Source of the DNA: Aeromonas veronii bv. veronii
GTDB taxonomy: Bacteria; Pseudomonadota; Gammaproteobacteria; Enterobacterales; Aeromonadaceae
Assembly (NCBI RefSeq): GCF_000820225.1
Contig: NZ_CDDK01000004.1
Location: 118,172-182,171 of the forward strand
Length of the DNA stretch: 64,000 nt
Direction: 5' to 3'
A program made the translations under genes and the position numbers. This document shows, piece after piece, positions 24,328 through 32,315 of this stretch (its first letter is position 1; each line of letters opens with the position of its first letter). Under the pieces are notes generated by a model. The model was not told the origin of the DNA, did no database searches, and was given only the letters and a program-made list of their open reading frames with translations.

Positions 24328-24395
24328 TTGCTTTCCTAATCGCCCAGCGTTAGGATTTCTCCATCATGGCCCAGTCTTTCGAGATTGGGCCTTTT
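24328..24395 (+). promoter_or_regulatory. Late promoter/stem-loop cassette B
   Basis: TTGCTT (24328-24333), a 17-bp spacer ending CCCAGCGT, and TAGGAT (24351-24356) begin four bases after the portal stop. Eleven bases after the -10, GGCCCAGTCT...AGATTGGGCC and TTTT form a stem-loop (24368-24395). Same design as the cassettes at 17,236, 32,224 and 40,851. Confidence 0.7.
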
Positions 24396-24404
24396 CATTT
24401 CCAG

Positions 24405-24430
24405 ACCCGGCCATAGCGCCGGGTTTTTTA
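24405..24430 (+). terminator. Intrinsic terminator after cassette B
   Basis: ACCCGGC...GCCGGGT followed by a run of six Ts, 14 bases before the next gene. The downstream start site lies just beyond it. Confidence 0.7.
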
Positions 24431-24443
24431 TTTGGAGCAGGCC

Positions 24444-25400
24444 ATGACCGACAGTGTTGAGTTGAAAGGTGTACTCGAAGCAGCCCTCAGCGAAGATGGC
24501 GGCATTATCCTAATCCGTAACGCGATGGCCGAGTTCCTGTCGCACAAGAAGGTTCATGCAGCGGTAATCTCAGAAGTTCACCCCTGTGACGAGCATGGCA
24601 ACTTCATGATCGACATCACCAATCCACTCTATGACGGCATAACCATTCCCTACATGGTCACCCCGGACATGGTTGCCCGCTTCACCCCTGGCATTGGTGA
24701 CTACATCGTGCTGTATGAGAACGACTATGTATCATTCAGCCCGAAAGATGTGTTTGAGGGTGGATACCTCATGATCGAAGAGCAGGCTGTGTGCGCCAGT
24801 GAAGAGGATGCCGAGATGGAGCGAGATATTGAGGCTCTCGGGCTAACAGCGCCGCGCGTTACTCCTGGCCAGATCGAGGCACTGATGCGCGGTGTTCGCT
24901 ATGAGGTGCAGGTTGTTCCCGGCACCACAACCACGCTGGCCACCGCCATTGCTGCAAACGGCTTCACCCTTGCCATCGGCATGGCCGCCTGCGCCGACCC
25001 GGCCAACTTCAATGCAGAGCTTGGCGCCAAGTACGCCATCAAGGATGCCGAAGCCAAGGCCCGCCAAGAGCTGTGGAAGCTGGAAGGCTGGCGGCTCAAG
25101 TGCCACCTGGATGGGCCTATGCTAATTGTGAGCGATGATTGCCTGATAACAGGGGTCATCAGCACGAGCAAAGTACGCGGTGTTGATGGCGGAAGCCCCA
25201 AGCCAAGCCGCATCGAGCGCATGCGCATGGAGCAAGAACAGCTGGCAGAGCGCACCGGCAAGCTGGAAGCCTTTATTTCGAGCGAAACATTCAAGCAGCT
25301 TACTCATCAGGAGCAGAACCGCATGAAGCGCCAGTTGGTTGCGATGCGTGAATATCTGGCCGTGCTGAATGAGCGCATTGCCGCAGCAACGAATCCCTAG
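24444..25400 (+). CDS. Gp49-like phage protein with N-terminal extension, 318 aa
   Basis: Residues about 183-222 (DPANFNAELGAKYAIKDAEAKARQELWKLEGWRL) match the phage Gp49 domain. A helical tail of about 60 residues with SRIERMRMEQEQLAERTGKLEAFI and EYLAVLNERIAA follows, the usual C-terminus of such proteins. The N-terminal 140 residues are beta-rich and unassigned. The ATG at 24444 has GGAGCAGGCC upstream. It lies between portal and scaffold, so a head-assembly role is possible but unproven. Confidence 0.75.
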   Translation: MTDSVELKGVLEAALSEDGGIILIRNAMAEFLSHKKVHAAVISEVHPCDEHGNFMIDITNPLYDGITIPYMVTPDMVARFTPGIGDYIVLYENDYVSFSPKDVFEGGYLMIEEQAVCASEEDAEMERDIEALGLTAPRVTPGQIEALMRGVRYEVQVVPGTTTTLATAIAANGFTLAIGMAACADPANFNAELGAKYAIKDAEAKARQELWKLEGWRLKCHLDGPMLIVSDDCLITGVISTSKVRGVDGGSPKPSRIERMRMEQEQLAERTGKLEAFISSETFKQLTHQEQNRMKRQLVAMREYLAVLNERIAAATNP

Positions 25401-25418
25401 CGATAGACGACAGCCTTT

Positions 25419-25441
25419 GCCCGCCTTGTGCGGGCTTTTTT
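25419..25441 (+). terminator. Intrinsic terminator upstream of scaffold gene
   Basis: GCCCGC-cttgt-GCGGGC followed by six Ts, 18 bases after the upstream stop codon. Confidence 0.75.
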
Positions 25442-25531
25442 ATGCCCAGCCCCAGCCGGGGAGCGCTTTCGACGAGAGCCTTCCCCCGCTTGGGCAGCGA
25501 TACCACCCACTGAAAACCCACGAGGACGACC

Positions 25532-26461
25532 ATGAGCAAAACCATCGATAACCTGACCGGGACTGAAAGCCTGGACGAACTGGAAGCCATGCTGGCCGAG
25601 ATTGAGCAAGCGCCCGATGTCGAGCTGGACAATGGCACTGACACCAAGCAAACGGACGTAGAACCCGCGCCGTCGGCGGGCGAGGTGGCAGCCGGTAGCG
25701 AACAAGCCGCAGCCAATCAGGTTGAGGAACAGGCCGGCGCACCTGAAAAGGTCGTTATGGCAAAGAACGGTCAACACACTATCCCGTATGAAGTGCTGGA
25801 GCAGGCGCGCAATGAAGCCAAGCAGTTGCGTGAGCGGCTGACTCAGGCGCAGCAGGCCCAAGTGGAGCGGGATAAGTTGCAGGCATTGCTGGAGAAGAAC
25901 GGGATCGACCCATCGGTTGACCCGGACAACATCAGCAAGGAAGAGTTGGAGCAACTGGCGCAGGACTACCCGGATATCGGTAAGGCCCTGATGGCAGTTG
26001 CCAGCAAGCTCGACAAGCTGGAGCCGCAAGCCGCGCCGCAACAGGTTCAGCCATCCGCCAATCCAGCACAGGCCGCACTGCAGGCGGTACCTGACCTGGC
26101 CGCATGGCGTGACGGCGACCAAGACCGCTTCGATATGGCCCTCACTATCGATGACAAGTTGCAGGCCGACCCCGCGTGGAGCAATAAGCCGCTGGCGGAG
26201 CGATTCGCAGAAGTGGCTCGCCGCACCAAGCTGGCCTTTGGTGACGAGGTTGAAGCGCCTCCCTCCAAGGCACCCGGCAAGGCGGCAGAGAAACCCGCTG
26301 ATCACATCCCGTCCAGCCCATCAGAACTCGGCCAAACCCATCACGCACCGGCAACGGGCATCGAGCGTTATGGCGCCATGTCCCAAACCGAACTGGTTGG
26401 TGAGATGGGCAACATGACAGAGGCCCAGATCGAGGCGCTGCTGGCGCAGTCCGGGTTCTAA
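25532..26461 (+). CDS. Scaffolding protein
   Basis: 309 residues, acidic and Gln/Ala/Glu-rich with long helices (about 85-135), no membrane segment, and a C-terminal segment of basic and hydrophobic residues. It sits directly between portal and major capsid genes, the usual scaffold position. Scaffolds guide capsid assembly and leave before packaging. ACGAGGACGACC precedes the ATG. The call rests on context and composition rather than a motif. Confidence 0.78.
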   Translation: MSKTIDNLTGTESLDELEAMLAEIEQAPDVELDNGTDTKQTDVEPAPSAGEVAAGSEQAAANQVEEQAGAPEKVVMAKNGQHTIPYEVLEQARNEAKQLRERLTQAQQAQVERDKLQALLEKNGIDPSVDPDNISKEELEQLAQDYPDIGKALMAVASKLDKLEPQAAPQQVQPSANPAQAALQAVPDLAAWRDGDQDRFDMALTIDDKLQADPAWSNKPLAERFAEVARRTKLAFGDEVEAPPSKAPGKAAEKPADHIPSSPSELGQTHHAPATGIERYGAMSQTELVGEMGNMTEAQIEALLAQSGF

Positions 26462-26485
26462 CCCACAACCCCGTTTACATCAACC

Positions 26486-26513
26486 AACCCCGGCCACTGT
26501 GTCGGGGTTTTTG
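26486..26513 (+). terminator. Intrinsic terminator upstream of capsid gene
   Basis: AACCCCG...CGGGGTT followed by TTTG, in the 70-bp gap between scaffold and major capsid genes. Confidence 0.65.
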
Positions 26514-26533
26514 TTTTCATGTAGGAGAGGATC

Positions 26534-27751
26534 ATGACCCAAGTCACCTCGGCGCAAGCCAACAAGATTTTGCAGGCCGCCCTGTTTACCGCGGCCAACC
26601 GTTCCCACTCGCTGGTGAACATGCTGACCGAAGAGGCCCCCAAGGGCGCCAAGGTCAATGGCGGCAAACAGACCAGTGCAGGCGCTCCGGTAGTTCGCAT
26701 CACCGACCTGGCCAAGCAGCGCGGCGATTCCGTGGATATGCAGCTGTTCCATCAGCTCTCCGGTCGCCCGAGCATGGGTGATCAGAAGCTGGATGGCCGC
26801 CTGGAGTCCCTGTCCTTTGCGGACTTCTCGCTCAAAATCAACCAGACCCGTCACGGCGTGGATGCTGGCGGCAAGATGAGCCAGCAGCGCACCAAGCACG
26901 ATCTGATCAAGACAGCCCGCACGCTGCTGGGAGATGGTTACTACAGCCGACTGGTTGACCAGCGCGGCTTTGCCCAGCTGGCCGGCGCCCGCGGCGATTA
27001 CTACGCGACCGATATCATCCTGCCGCTGGCGGATGACCCGGAATTTGCCGACATCATGATCAACCCGCTGACTGCGCCCACCTACGAGCGCCACTTCTTC
27101 GGTGGTGATGCGACCAGCTTCGAAGCCATCGACGCGGCTGACCGCTTCAATCTGGGCTGCGTGGACAACATGTCGCTGTTCCTGTCCGAGATGGCCAACC
27201 CAATCCAGCCGATCCGCATGGTGGCGGATCCGTCCGGTGGTGAGCCGCTCTATGTGCTCTACGTCACCCCGCGCCAGTGGCACGACTTCTACACCTCCAC
27301 CTCCGGCAAGGACTGGCAGGCGATGCTGGCGGCCGCAATTGAGCGCAGCAAGGGCTGGAACCACCCCATCTTCCGCGGTGAGGGTGCGATGTGGCGCGGC
27401 ATTATGGTCAAGCCCTACAAGGGCATGCCGATCCGCTTCAACCAGGGCAGTACCGTCAAGGTGTGCGCCGCCAACTCCGCGACCGGTGAGGAAGTGGGCA
27501 AGGTTGCTGGTACCACCATCGACCGCGCTGTGCTGCTGGGCGGTCAGGCGTTGGCTAACGCCTTCGGCTCTGGCGAGCAGGGCGGCTCCTTCGGCATGCA
27601 CGAAGAGAAAACCGACCACGGCAACAGCACCGAGATCTCCATCAGCTGGGTATCCGGCCTGCAGAAGATCCGCTTCAAGCAGCGCAACGGCAACATTCAG
27701 GACCATGGCTGCATGGTGCTGGATACCGCCGTCAGCGCCGTCGCGCGCTAA
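26534..27751 (+). CDS. Major capsid protein, N4/DUF4043-like
   Basis: 405 residues. GDSVDMQLFHQLSGRPSMGD (about 64-83), DGRLESLSFADFSLKINQTRHGVDAGGKMSQQRTKHDL and the later LYVLYVTPRQWHDFYTSTS...WRGIMVKPYKG are the conserved blocks of the DUF4043 (N4 gp56-like) capsid family. It forms the icosahedral shell. It follows the scaffold gene and uses GTAGGAGAGG as ribosome binding site. This capsid type together with a P22-type portal is the 933W-like podovirus combination. Confidence 0.88.
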   Translation: MTQVTSAQANKILQAALFTAANRSHSLVNMLTEEAPKGAKVNGGKQTSAGAPVVRITDLAKQRGDSVDMQLFHQLSGRPSMGDQKLDGRLESLSFADFSLKINQTRHGVDAGGKMSQQRTKHDLIKTARTLLGDGYYSRLVDQRGFAQLAGARGDYYATDIILPLADDPEFADIMINPLTAPTYERHFFGGDATSFEAIDAADRFNLGCVDNMSLFLSEMANPIQPIRMVADPSGGEPLYVLYVTPRQWHDFYTSTSGKDWQAMLAAAIERSKGWNHPIFRGEGAMWRGIMVKPYKGMPIRFNQGSTVKVCAANSATGEEVGKVAGTTIDRAVLLGGQALANAFGSGEQGGSFGMHEEKTDHGNSTEISISWVSGLQKIRFKQRNGNIQDHGCMVLDTAVSAVAR

Positions 27752-27818
27752 TCCACCACCAGAGCGAGGGGGTTGATGCCCCCTCCTGTTTAAATCTGAC
27801 CAGACAAGGAGCCATATC

Positions 27819-28208
27819 ATGGCCAAAACTACCCTGCTCGCCCGAGCGTACCGCTGGTTTATTGGTTCGTTCGGCAATCTCTCTATCTCCCCGACCCTGG
27901 TGGCCAAGCTGGCGGCAGTGCCGTCCGGCGACGTCATCGCCTTTGGTGACAAGGTGGAGCCCAACCTGAAAGTGGTTGGCGCCACCCTCATCAGCGGCGC
28001 GCTGGGTGCCAGTACCACGCTGACCGTCAAGATTGGCGATACCACCATCATCAACGCCGAAGGCACGGCGACGGCGGTATCCAAGTATTTCCCGGTGGAC
28101 GATCTGAAGACACTGCCAGACCAGGAGATCACCCTCACCGTCGGCGGCGGCGCAGCAACGGGCACGGTCAAGCTCAAGCTGCACTATGAGGTGATCGGCA
28201 ACCTGTAA
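27819..28208 (+). CDS. Putative head decoration protein, 129 aa
   Basis: Begins MAKTTLLARAYRWFIGSFGN and is almost wholly beta-strand-like with Thr/Val/Gly-rich repeats (GASTTLTVKIGDTTIINAEGTATAV). It follows the capsid gene in the position where decoration or cement proteins are encoded. The family is not recognised and the role is positional inference. Confidence 0.6.
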   Translation: MAKTTLLARAYRWFIGSFGNLSISPTLVAKLAAVPSGDVIAFGDKVEPNLKVVGATLISGALGASTTLTVKIGDTTIINAEGTATAVSKYFPVDDLKTLPDQEITLTVGGGAATGTVKLKLHYEVIGNL

Positions 28209-28226
28209 GGCTGCCCGTCACGCCAT

Positions 28227-28250
28227 GCCCGGCCCAGTGCCGGGCTTTTT
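28227..28250 (+). terminator. Intrinsic terminator downstream of capsid genes
   Basis: GCCCGGC-ccagt-GCCGGGC followed by TTTTT, 18 bases after the stop codon. Confidence 0.78.
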
Positions 28251-28274
28251 CATTTCTGGATTGGAGATATTGCC

Positions 28275-28712
28275 GTGAGCGACAAAATTGCCGTGGTTTA
28301 TATCGGCGACAAGCCGAGCAAGAAAGACACTGTGACCGGATCCCGCCTGGTGTTCCCGCGCCATACGCCCGTTGATGTGGAGAGCCACATCGCCATGCAG
28401 CTGCTGGAGTTCCCCACCGTATGGATTCGCCAAGAAGCCCTTGCTGGTGCGCTGGAGCGGCAGGAGACCATCGCACGAAAGGAAGCGGAAGAGCAGGAGC
28501 GCCTTGCTGTCGAAGCTGCCCGCCTGGCCGAAGAGCAGAGCATGGTGGTTGGTGATATCGATCTGGCAAAGCTCACCTCTGCCCAGCTGGCGACCCTGAT
28601 CGAAGGTGAAGATCTGGGTATCGAGCAGAAGGGGCCGCAGGAGAAGGTGGACGACTTCCGCGTTCGCGTGCGTGACGCCCTGAAAGCTAAGGCCGCCAAG
28701 GCGGAGGGCTAA
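28275..28712 (+). CDS. Hypothetical head protein, 145 aa
   Basis: Starts with GTG preceded by GGAG. The N-terminal 50 residues form an alpha/beta segment (KIAVVYIGDKPSKKDTVTGSRLVFPRHTPVDVESHIAMQLLEFP) of the kind seen in small head-completion proteins; the middle is a charged Glu/Ala-rich helix and the C-terminus is Lys/Ala-rich. Unknown function, probably structural by position. Confidence 0.65.
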   Translation: MSDKIAVVYIGDKPSKKDTVTGSRLVFPRHTPVDVESHIAMQLLEFPTVWIRQEALAGALERQETIARKEAEEQERLAVEAARLAEEQSMVVGDIDLAKLTSAQLATLIEGEDLGIEQKGPQEKVDDFRVRVRDALKAKAAKAEG

Positions 28713-28714
28713 GC

Positions 28715-29296
28715 ATGCAAATGGTACCCCGCGAGCAGTTCCTGCCTACCGTCAGGCTGCACATCACAGGTCCGCTCGAGATGCTGCTGGAAGAGGCCGT
28801 GACCGAGGCGGCAATCACCTTCTGCCGCGAATCAGAGCTGATCACCCTCGATCGTCTGCTGCCAAGTGCGGCGGCTGGCAGCCTTGAGGTGGTGTGCAAT
28901 GTGGACGGGGTTACCTCCTGCAATGTGTTGCACCTCACCGGGGCCGATGGCGTGCCGCTGGACTCCGGGCGTGACTACTTCGCCATGTCGGCCAATGAGC
29001 TGAGCATCCTGACCGATCTGAGCAATGTGCGGATCTGGTACGTGGCCGTCCCGGTAAAAGGTGCCAAGGAGCTACCGGCACAGCTCTACACCGACCATGC
29101 CGAGGCCATCGCCCATGGTGTGGCCGCGCTGCTCTACGCCCAGCCAGACCGCCCTTGGTCTGATCCAAAGCGGGCCAACTTCCATCGTGCCGAGTTTGTC
29201 GAGGGGTGGCGTCGTGCCGGTCGGTTCCGCAAGCAGCATAGCGCCCCAACCCAAGTCGAATACTACAACCCGCCCCGCAAACACAGCTTTTTCTAA
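28715..29296 (+). CDS. Hypothetical head-tail joining protein, 193 aa
   Basis: GGAGGG precedes the ATG. The sequence has an amphipathic N-terminal region (VRLHITGPLEMLLEEAVTEAAITFCRESELI), a beta-rich middle and a basic C-terminus with GWRRAGRFRKQHS. Its position between capsid and adaptor genes suggests a connector or minor head role. The family is not recognised. Confidence 0.65.
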   Translation: MQMVPREQFLPTVRLHITGPLEMLLEEAVTEAAITFCRESELITLDRLLPSAAAGSLEVVCNVDGVTSCNVLHLTGADGVPLDSGRDYFAMSANELSILTDLSNVRIWYVAVPVKGAKELPAQLYTDHAEAIAHGVAALLYAQPDRPWSDPKRANFHRAEFVEGWRRAGRFRKQHSAPTQVEYYNPPRKHSFF

Positions 29297-29305
29297 GGAG
29301 TCGCC

Positions 29306-29983
29306 ATGGCTACCGTGCCTATTTCCACCATCATCAAGCGGGTTAATACCTTGCTTGTCGATCCGACCTTCACTCGTTGGCCCAAGCAGGAGCTGCTGGA
29401 CTACTACAACGACGCCACCAAGGCGATCGTGCTGGTTCGCCCTGACGCTCACACCAAGAACGTTGAGTTTATCTGCGTGGCCGGAACCAAGCAGGCGCTG
29501 CCATCCGACGCCCTGCGGCTGATTGAGGTGCTGCGCAACGCCAACGGCAAGGTGATCCGCTTTGTGCCGCGCAAGGCGCTGGATGACAGCTATCCCGATT
29601 GGCACTCCGGCAAGACGGCGACATCCGTTGATAACTACTGCTACGAAGGTCGAGACCCCAAGACCTTCTATCTGCACCCTGGCCCGGCTGCCGCGGTCAA
29701 GGTGGATGTGATCTACTCGGTCGCCCCGCAATCCAAGCAGTTGGCTGATGTAGAGAACGCCAGCACCCCAGCTCTGGCGGATCTGGATGATATCTATATC
29801 AACCCCATCATCGATTTCATGCTCTACCGATGTTTCTCAAAGGACGCGGAATACTCCGCCAACTCCAACCGCGCAGCCGGTCACTACAACGCATTCCTGC
29901 AGCAGCTTGGCGAGAAAACCCAGGCGGATGCTGGCATGGAAGCGCGCCAGCAGGCTGGATTTAACCGGGTAACAATGCAGTAA
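29306..29983 (+). CDS. Putative tail adaptor (DUF6682-like), 225 aa
   Basis: 225 residues: TIIKRVNTLLVDPTFTRWPKQELLDYYNDATKAIVLVRPDA at the N-terminus is characteristic of phage DUF6682-type adaptor proteins. A beta-strand region and IYINPIIDFMLYRCFSKDAEYSANSNRAAGHYNAFLQ at the C-terminus follow. These short-tailed phage proteins bridge portal and tail. AAGGAG precedes the ATG. The family label comes from memory of the N-terminal block. Confidence 0.7.
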   Translation: MATVPISTIIKRVNTLLVDPTFTRWPKQELLDYYNDATKAIVLVRPDAHTKNVEFICVAGTKQALPSDALRLIEVLRNANGKVIRFVPRKALDDSYPDWHSGKTATSVDNYCYEGRDPKTFYLHPGPAAAVKVDVIYSVAPQSKQLADVENASTPALADLDDIYINPIIDFMLYRCFSKDAEYSANSNRAAGHYNAFLQQLGEKTQADAGMEARQQAGFNRVTMQ

Positions 29984-29994
29984 GGGGCGCATAG

Positions 29995-31689
29995 ATGGCT
30001 GGAGTGTGGAAGCGTGATGGCACTGTAGCCGTCACCAACGGCAGTAAGAAGGTGGCCGGCACCGGTACCACCTTCGCAGATGCCAAGAACGGGGTGGCCA
30101 AGGGCCACCTTTTTTGTATGACCACCGGCACTACGGTTGACCTCTATGAAGTTGATTACGTGGTGTCAAACACCGAGCTCCATCTCGTGCAGGCTTTCCG
30201 TGGCACCACTGGCACCGGCAAGGCTTACGAGATTATCACCACCTTCTCTGACTCCATCCCGGAGTTTGCCCGCAAGCTGAACTCCTCTTTGGCTTACTAC
30301 CAAAGCCAATCGGATATGGTTCAGCAGTTGTTTACCAGCGACGCGGCAGAGATCACGGTCACCGCTCCGGACGGCACAACTCACAAGCTGATCCCTTGGA
30401 AGCGGGTGACCAGCGAGGGTGAAGGCCAGGCGGCCCGCGCAAAGGTCGAGGCGGATAAGGCGGCTGTGTCTGCCAGTGCTGCCGCCAGCGCGGTGCTTGC
30501 GGCTAGGCTGCCAGTCCCGGATGTATCAATCCCGTTCACGACTGACGGCCAACTTCTGCACGGCAAAGGGACTCCTGTGCTGGTTGGCACAACGCCCGTT
30601 GCCCAGCTTGTCAGTTACGAGCGGCTGGGTTCGCAGACCATGCTCGACAAATCTGGCCGCCTTGTGACGGTACCAGCTGGTGAGATGGCTATCGAGCAGC
30701 AAGGACTGGCGATTTTCGACCAATCTGTGAACCTTGCTGCGCCGAGTATTAACTGGGTTGCATCGGCATTTCACAATTCGCCGTGGACTCATAGCACCAA
30801 GGATGATTTCGGTTGGATCACAGTGAGTGGCGCTGGCAACCCGTCTGCGGCAGAGGGGAGCCGGATTGATTTTCAGGCCATGCTTGTATCAACATATACA
30901 TTCAGCATGGATGTTATGAAAACGGCAGGACTTAAGGCTGTACTGAGGACATTCGGGTCTAATAACGGAACGACAGTTACCCTAACAGAAACAACTGCTA
31001 CAGGCTCTGGCGCTGCAGACGTGACGGATATGGGGTCATATTGGCGTGTCGAGATAACCAGAAGTTTTACGGGATCGGCGAATAGCTTGGTCAGACTGAA
31101 CCCGTTTGGAACAGAGGTTGGCGCCAGTGGAAGTATGACATACCGTCGAGTTCAGTTTGAGGAGAAGCCGTTTGCTACACCCTACATAGAAAATACCACC
31201 TCAGCCCAGACTACCCGCCCAGCGACAACACGCTGTGATATTCCGTGGATTGGCAATCTACAGCCTATAAGCGCCGACCAGCAGGTTACCGTGTCATTTG
31301 AGTTCGACGTTGCTGGGTTCCCTCTATCTGGATACCAAACGCTAATTAATAATTCAGGTGGTGGCGGAAGTTACTTGCAGGTACGAGTAGATACTGGAGG
31401 CGCTCTTAGCGCATATCGCCGACCAACCCCGTCACATGCAGTTAATATACAGGCGAAGCAGAGGGTTAAAGTTTGTTATCGGGTTAATAAAAATACGTGC
31501 GATTTTTTTGTTAACGGGGCAAAAATTGCCAGCACTGTAACTGGCAGCCCGTATTCAAATGGTTTGCCAAGCTTGTTTTGCATTGGGTATTCACCAACCC
31601 CCAGCAGGTGTGCAAACGGCCATCTGCGCAAGATAGACATCTGGAACACTCCACTCACCGATATTCAATGTCAGGCGGCATCCTCATGA
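29995..31689 (+). CDS. Tail fibre with C-terminal lectin-like domain
   Basis: 564 residues. The N-terminal domain (about 1-130; GVWKRDGTVAVTNGSKKVAGTGTTF) resembles short phage fibre bases. Ala-rich VEADKAAVSASAAASAVLAAR gives a trimeric stalk. The C-terminal half ends with a LamG/concanavalin-like sandwich: QQVTVSFEFDVAGF, RVKVCYRVNKNTCDFFVNGAKIAS, HLRKIDIWNTPLTD. From about 30,870 the DNA is richer in A+T than the flanks, which suggests an acquired receptor-binding tip. It probably recognises host surface glycan. Its TGA overlaps the next ATG. Confidence 0.75.
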   Translation: MAGVWKRDGTVAVTNGSKKVAGTGTTFADAKNGVAKGHLFCMTTGTTVDLYEVDYVVSNTELHLVQAFRGTTGTGKAYEIITTFSDSIPEFARKLNSSLAYYQSQSDMVQQLFTSDAAEITVTAPDGTTHKLIPWKRVTSEGEGQAARAKVEADKAAVSASAAASAVLAARLPVPDVSIPFTTDGQLLHGKGTPVLVGTTPVAQLVSYERLGSQTMLDKSGRLVTVPAGEMAIEQQGLAIFDQSVNLAAPSINWVASAFHNSPWTHSTKDDFGWITVSGAGNPSAAEGSRIDFQAMLVSTYTFSMDVMKTAGLKAVLRTFGSNNGTTVTLTETTATGSGAADVTDMGSYWRVEITRSFTGSANSLVRLNPFGTEVGASGSMTYRRVQFEEKPFATPYIENTTSAQTTRPATTRCDIPWIGNLQPISADQQVTVSFEFDVAGFPLSGYQTLINNSGGGGSYLQVRVDTGGALSAYRRPTPSHAVNIQAKQRVKVCYRVNKNTCDFFVNGAKIASTVTGSPYSNGLPSLFCIGYSPTPSRCANGHLRKIDIWNTPLTDIQCQAASS

Positions 31690-31922
31690 CCCGCCACTAC
31701 TGTACGGGGCTTGGCCCCGTATCTCCTGGTACTAACCGCTGCTGCAAGCAGCACGACCATGACTATGGCGCCAAAGGCACGGTATCCCGTGCCGAGGCTG
31801 ACCGGCGCCTGCGCCTGTGCCTGTGCATGATGGCTCAGGGTAAGCCGGTGCAGGCCTGGCTGTTCTGGGCAGCCTGCCGCATAGGCGGCTGGTATTTCTG
31901 GAAGGACAAGACTCATGATTGA
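31686..31922 (+). CDS. Phospholipase A2-like micro-enzyme
   Basis: 78 residues. YCTGLGP (5-11) resembles the PLA2 calcium loop, CCKQHDHDYG (19-28) contains the catalytic HDxxY (His23, Asp24, Tyr27) of parvovirus-type and secreted PLA2 enzymes, and AEADRRL supplies a following acidic residue (Asp39). PLA2 hydrolyses the sn-2 ester of phospholipids. The gene overlaps the tail-fibre stop by ATGA, so it could act on membranes during entry or be displaced cargo. The Cys content (C6, C19, C20, C45, C47) could allow disulphides. Activity is not proven. Confidence 0.6.
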   Translation: MTRHYCTGLGPVSPGTNRCCKQHDHDYGAKGTVSRAEADRRLRLCLCMMAQGKPVQAWLFWAACRIGGWYFWKDKTHD

Positions 31923-32214
31923 TCTCTACCTCAAGGCTGGCAGCAAGTCAGCCATGACGCTGGCCCTCAAGACGGCCGGATTTACCCAGGATCCAGAGAC
32001 CGGCGCTCTCTATCACCCTGCTGCCTCCCTCGATGTGATAGGCGCCATCTACAAGCCGACAGGTGAAACCACGATCGTTGATGGTGAGTCAGTGCCAGTG
32101 ACGGCTCCCGTGCCTGGCTACCACGTCAATGTGCGAACCACCTCCCCCGAGGTGGCCGGTGCCCTCGATGCGCTGCGGACATACCCAGATACGCCAGTGA
32201 GAGTGTGGGCGTAA
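31915..32214 (+). CDS. Hypothetical tail-region protein, 99 aa
   Basis: Overlaps the PLA2-like gene by eight bases in another frame, with GGAAGGAC upstream. Beta-rich, with VTAPVPGYHVNVRTTSPEVAGALDAL near the C-terminus. No family recognised. Confidence 0.65.
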   Translation: MIDLYLKAGSKSAMTLALKTAGFTQDPETGALYHPAASLDVIGAIYKPTGETTIVDGESVPVTAPVPGYHVNVRTTSPEVAGALDALRTYPDTPVRVWA

Positions 32215-32223
32215 TCTGGTTGC

Positions 32224-32292
32224 TTGCCTACTGGCGCTGTCAGCGTTAGGATTTACCCATCATGGCCCGCTCTATTCTGAGTGGGCCTTTTT
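32224..32292 (+). promoter_or_regulatory. Late promoter/stem-loop cassette C
   Basis: TTGCCT (32224-32229), a 17-bp spacer ending CAGCGT and TAGGAT (32247-32252). Eleven bases later GGCCCGCTC...GAGTGGGCC plus TTTTT forms a stem-loop (32264-32292). It starts ten bases after the previous stop. Confidence 0.7.
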
Positions 32293-32315
32293 GTTTCCTG
32301 CCCGCCGAGAATCCC

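Noticed and set aside
26480..28177. 565-codon minus-strand frame opposite the major capsid gene
   Set aside because: Antisense shadow of a well-supported capsid gene; composition is typical of reverse-complement coding sequence.
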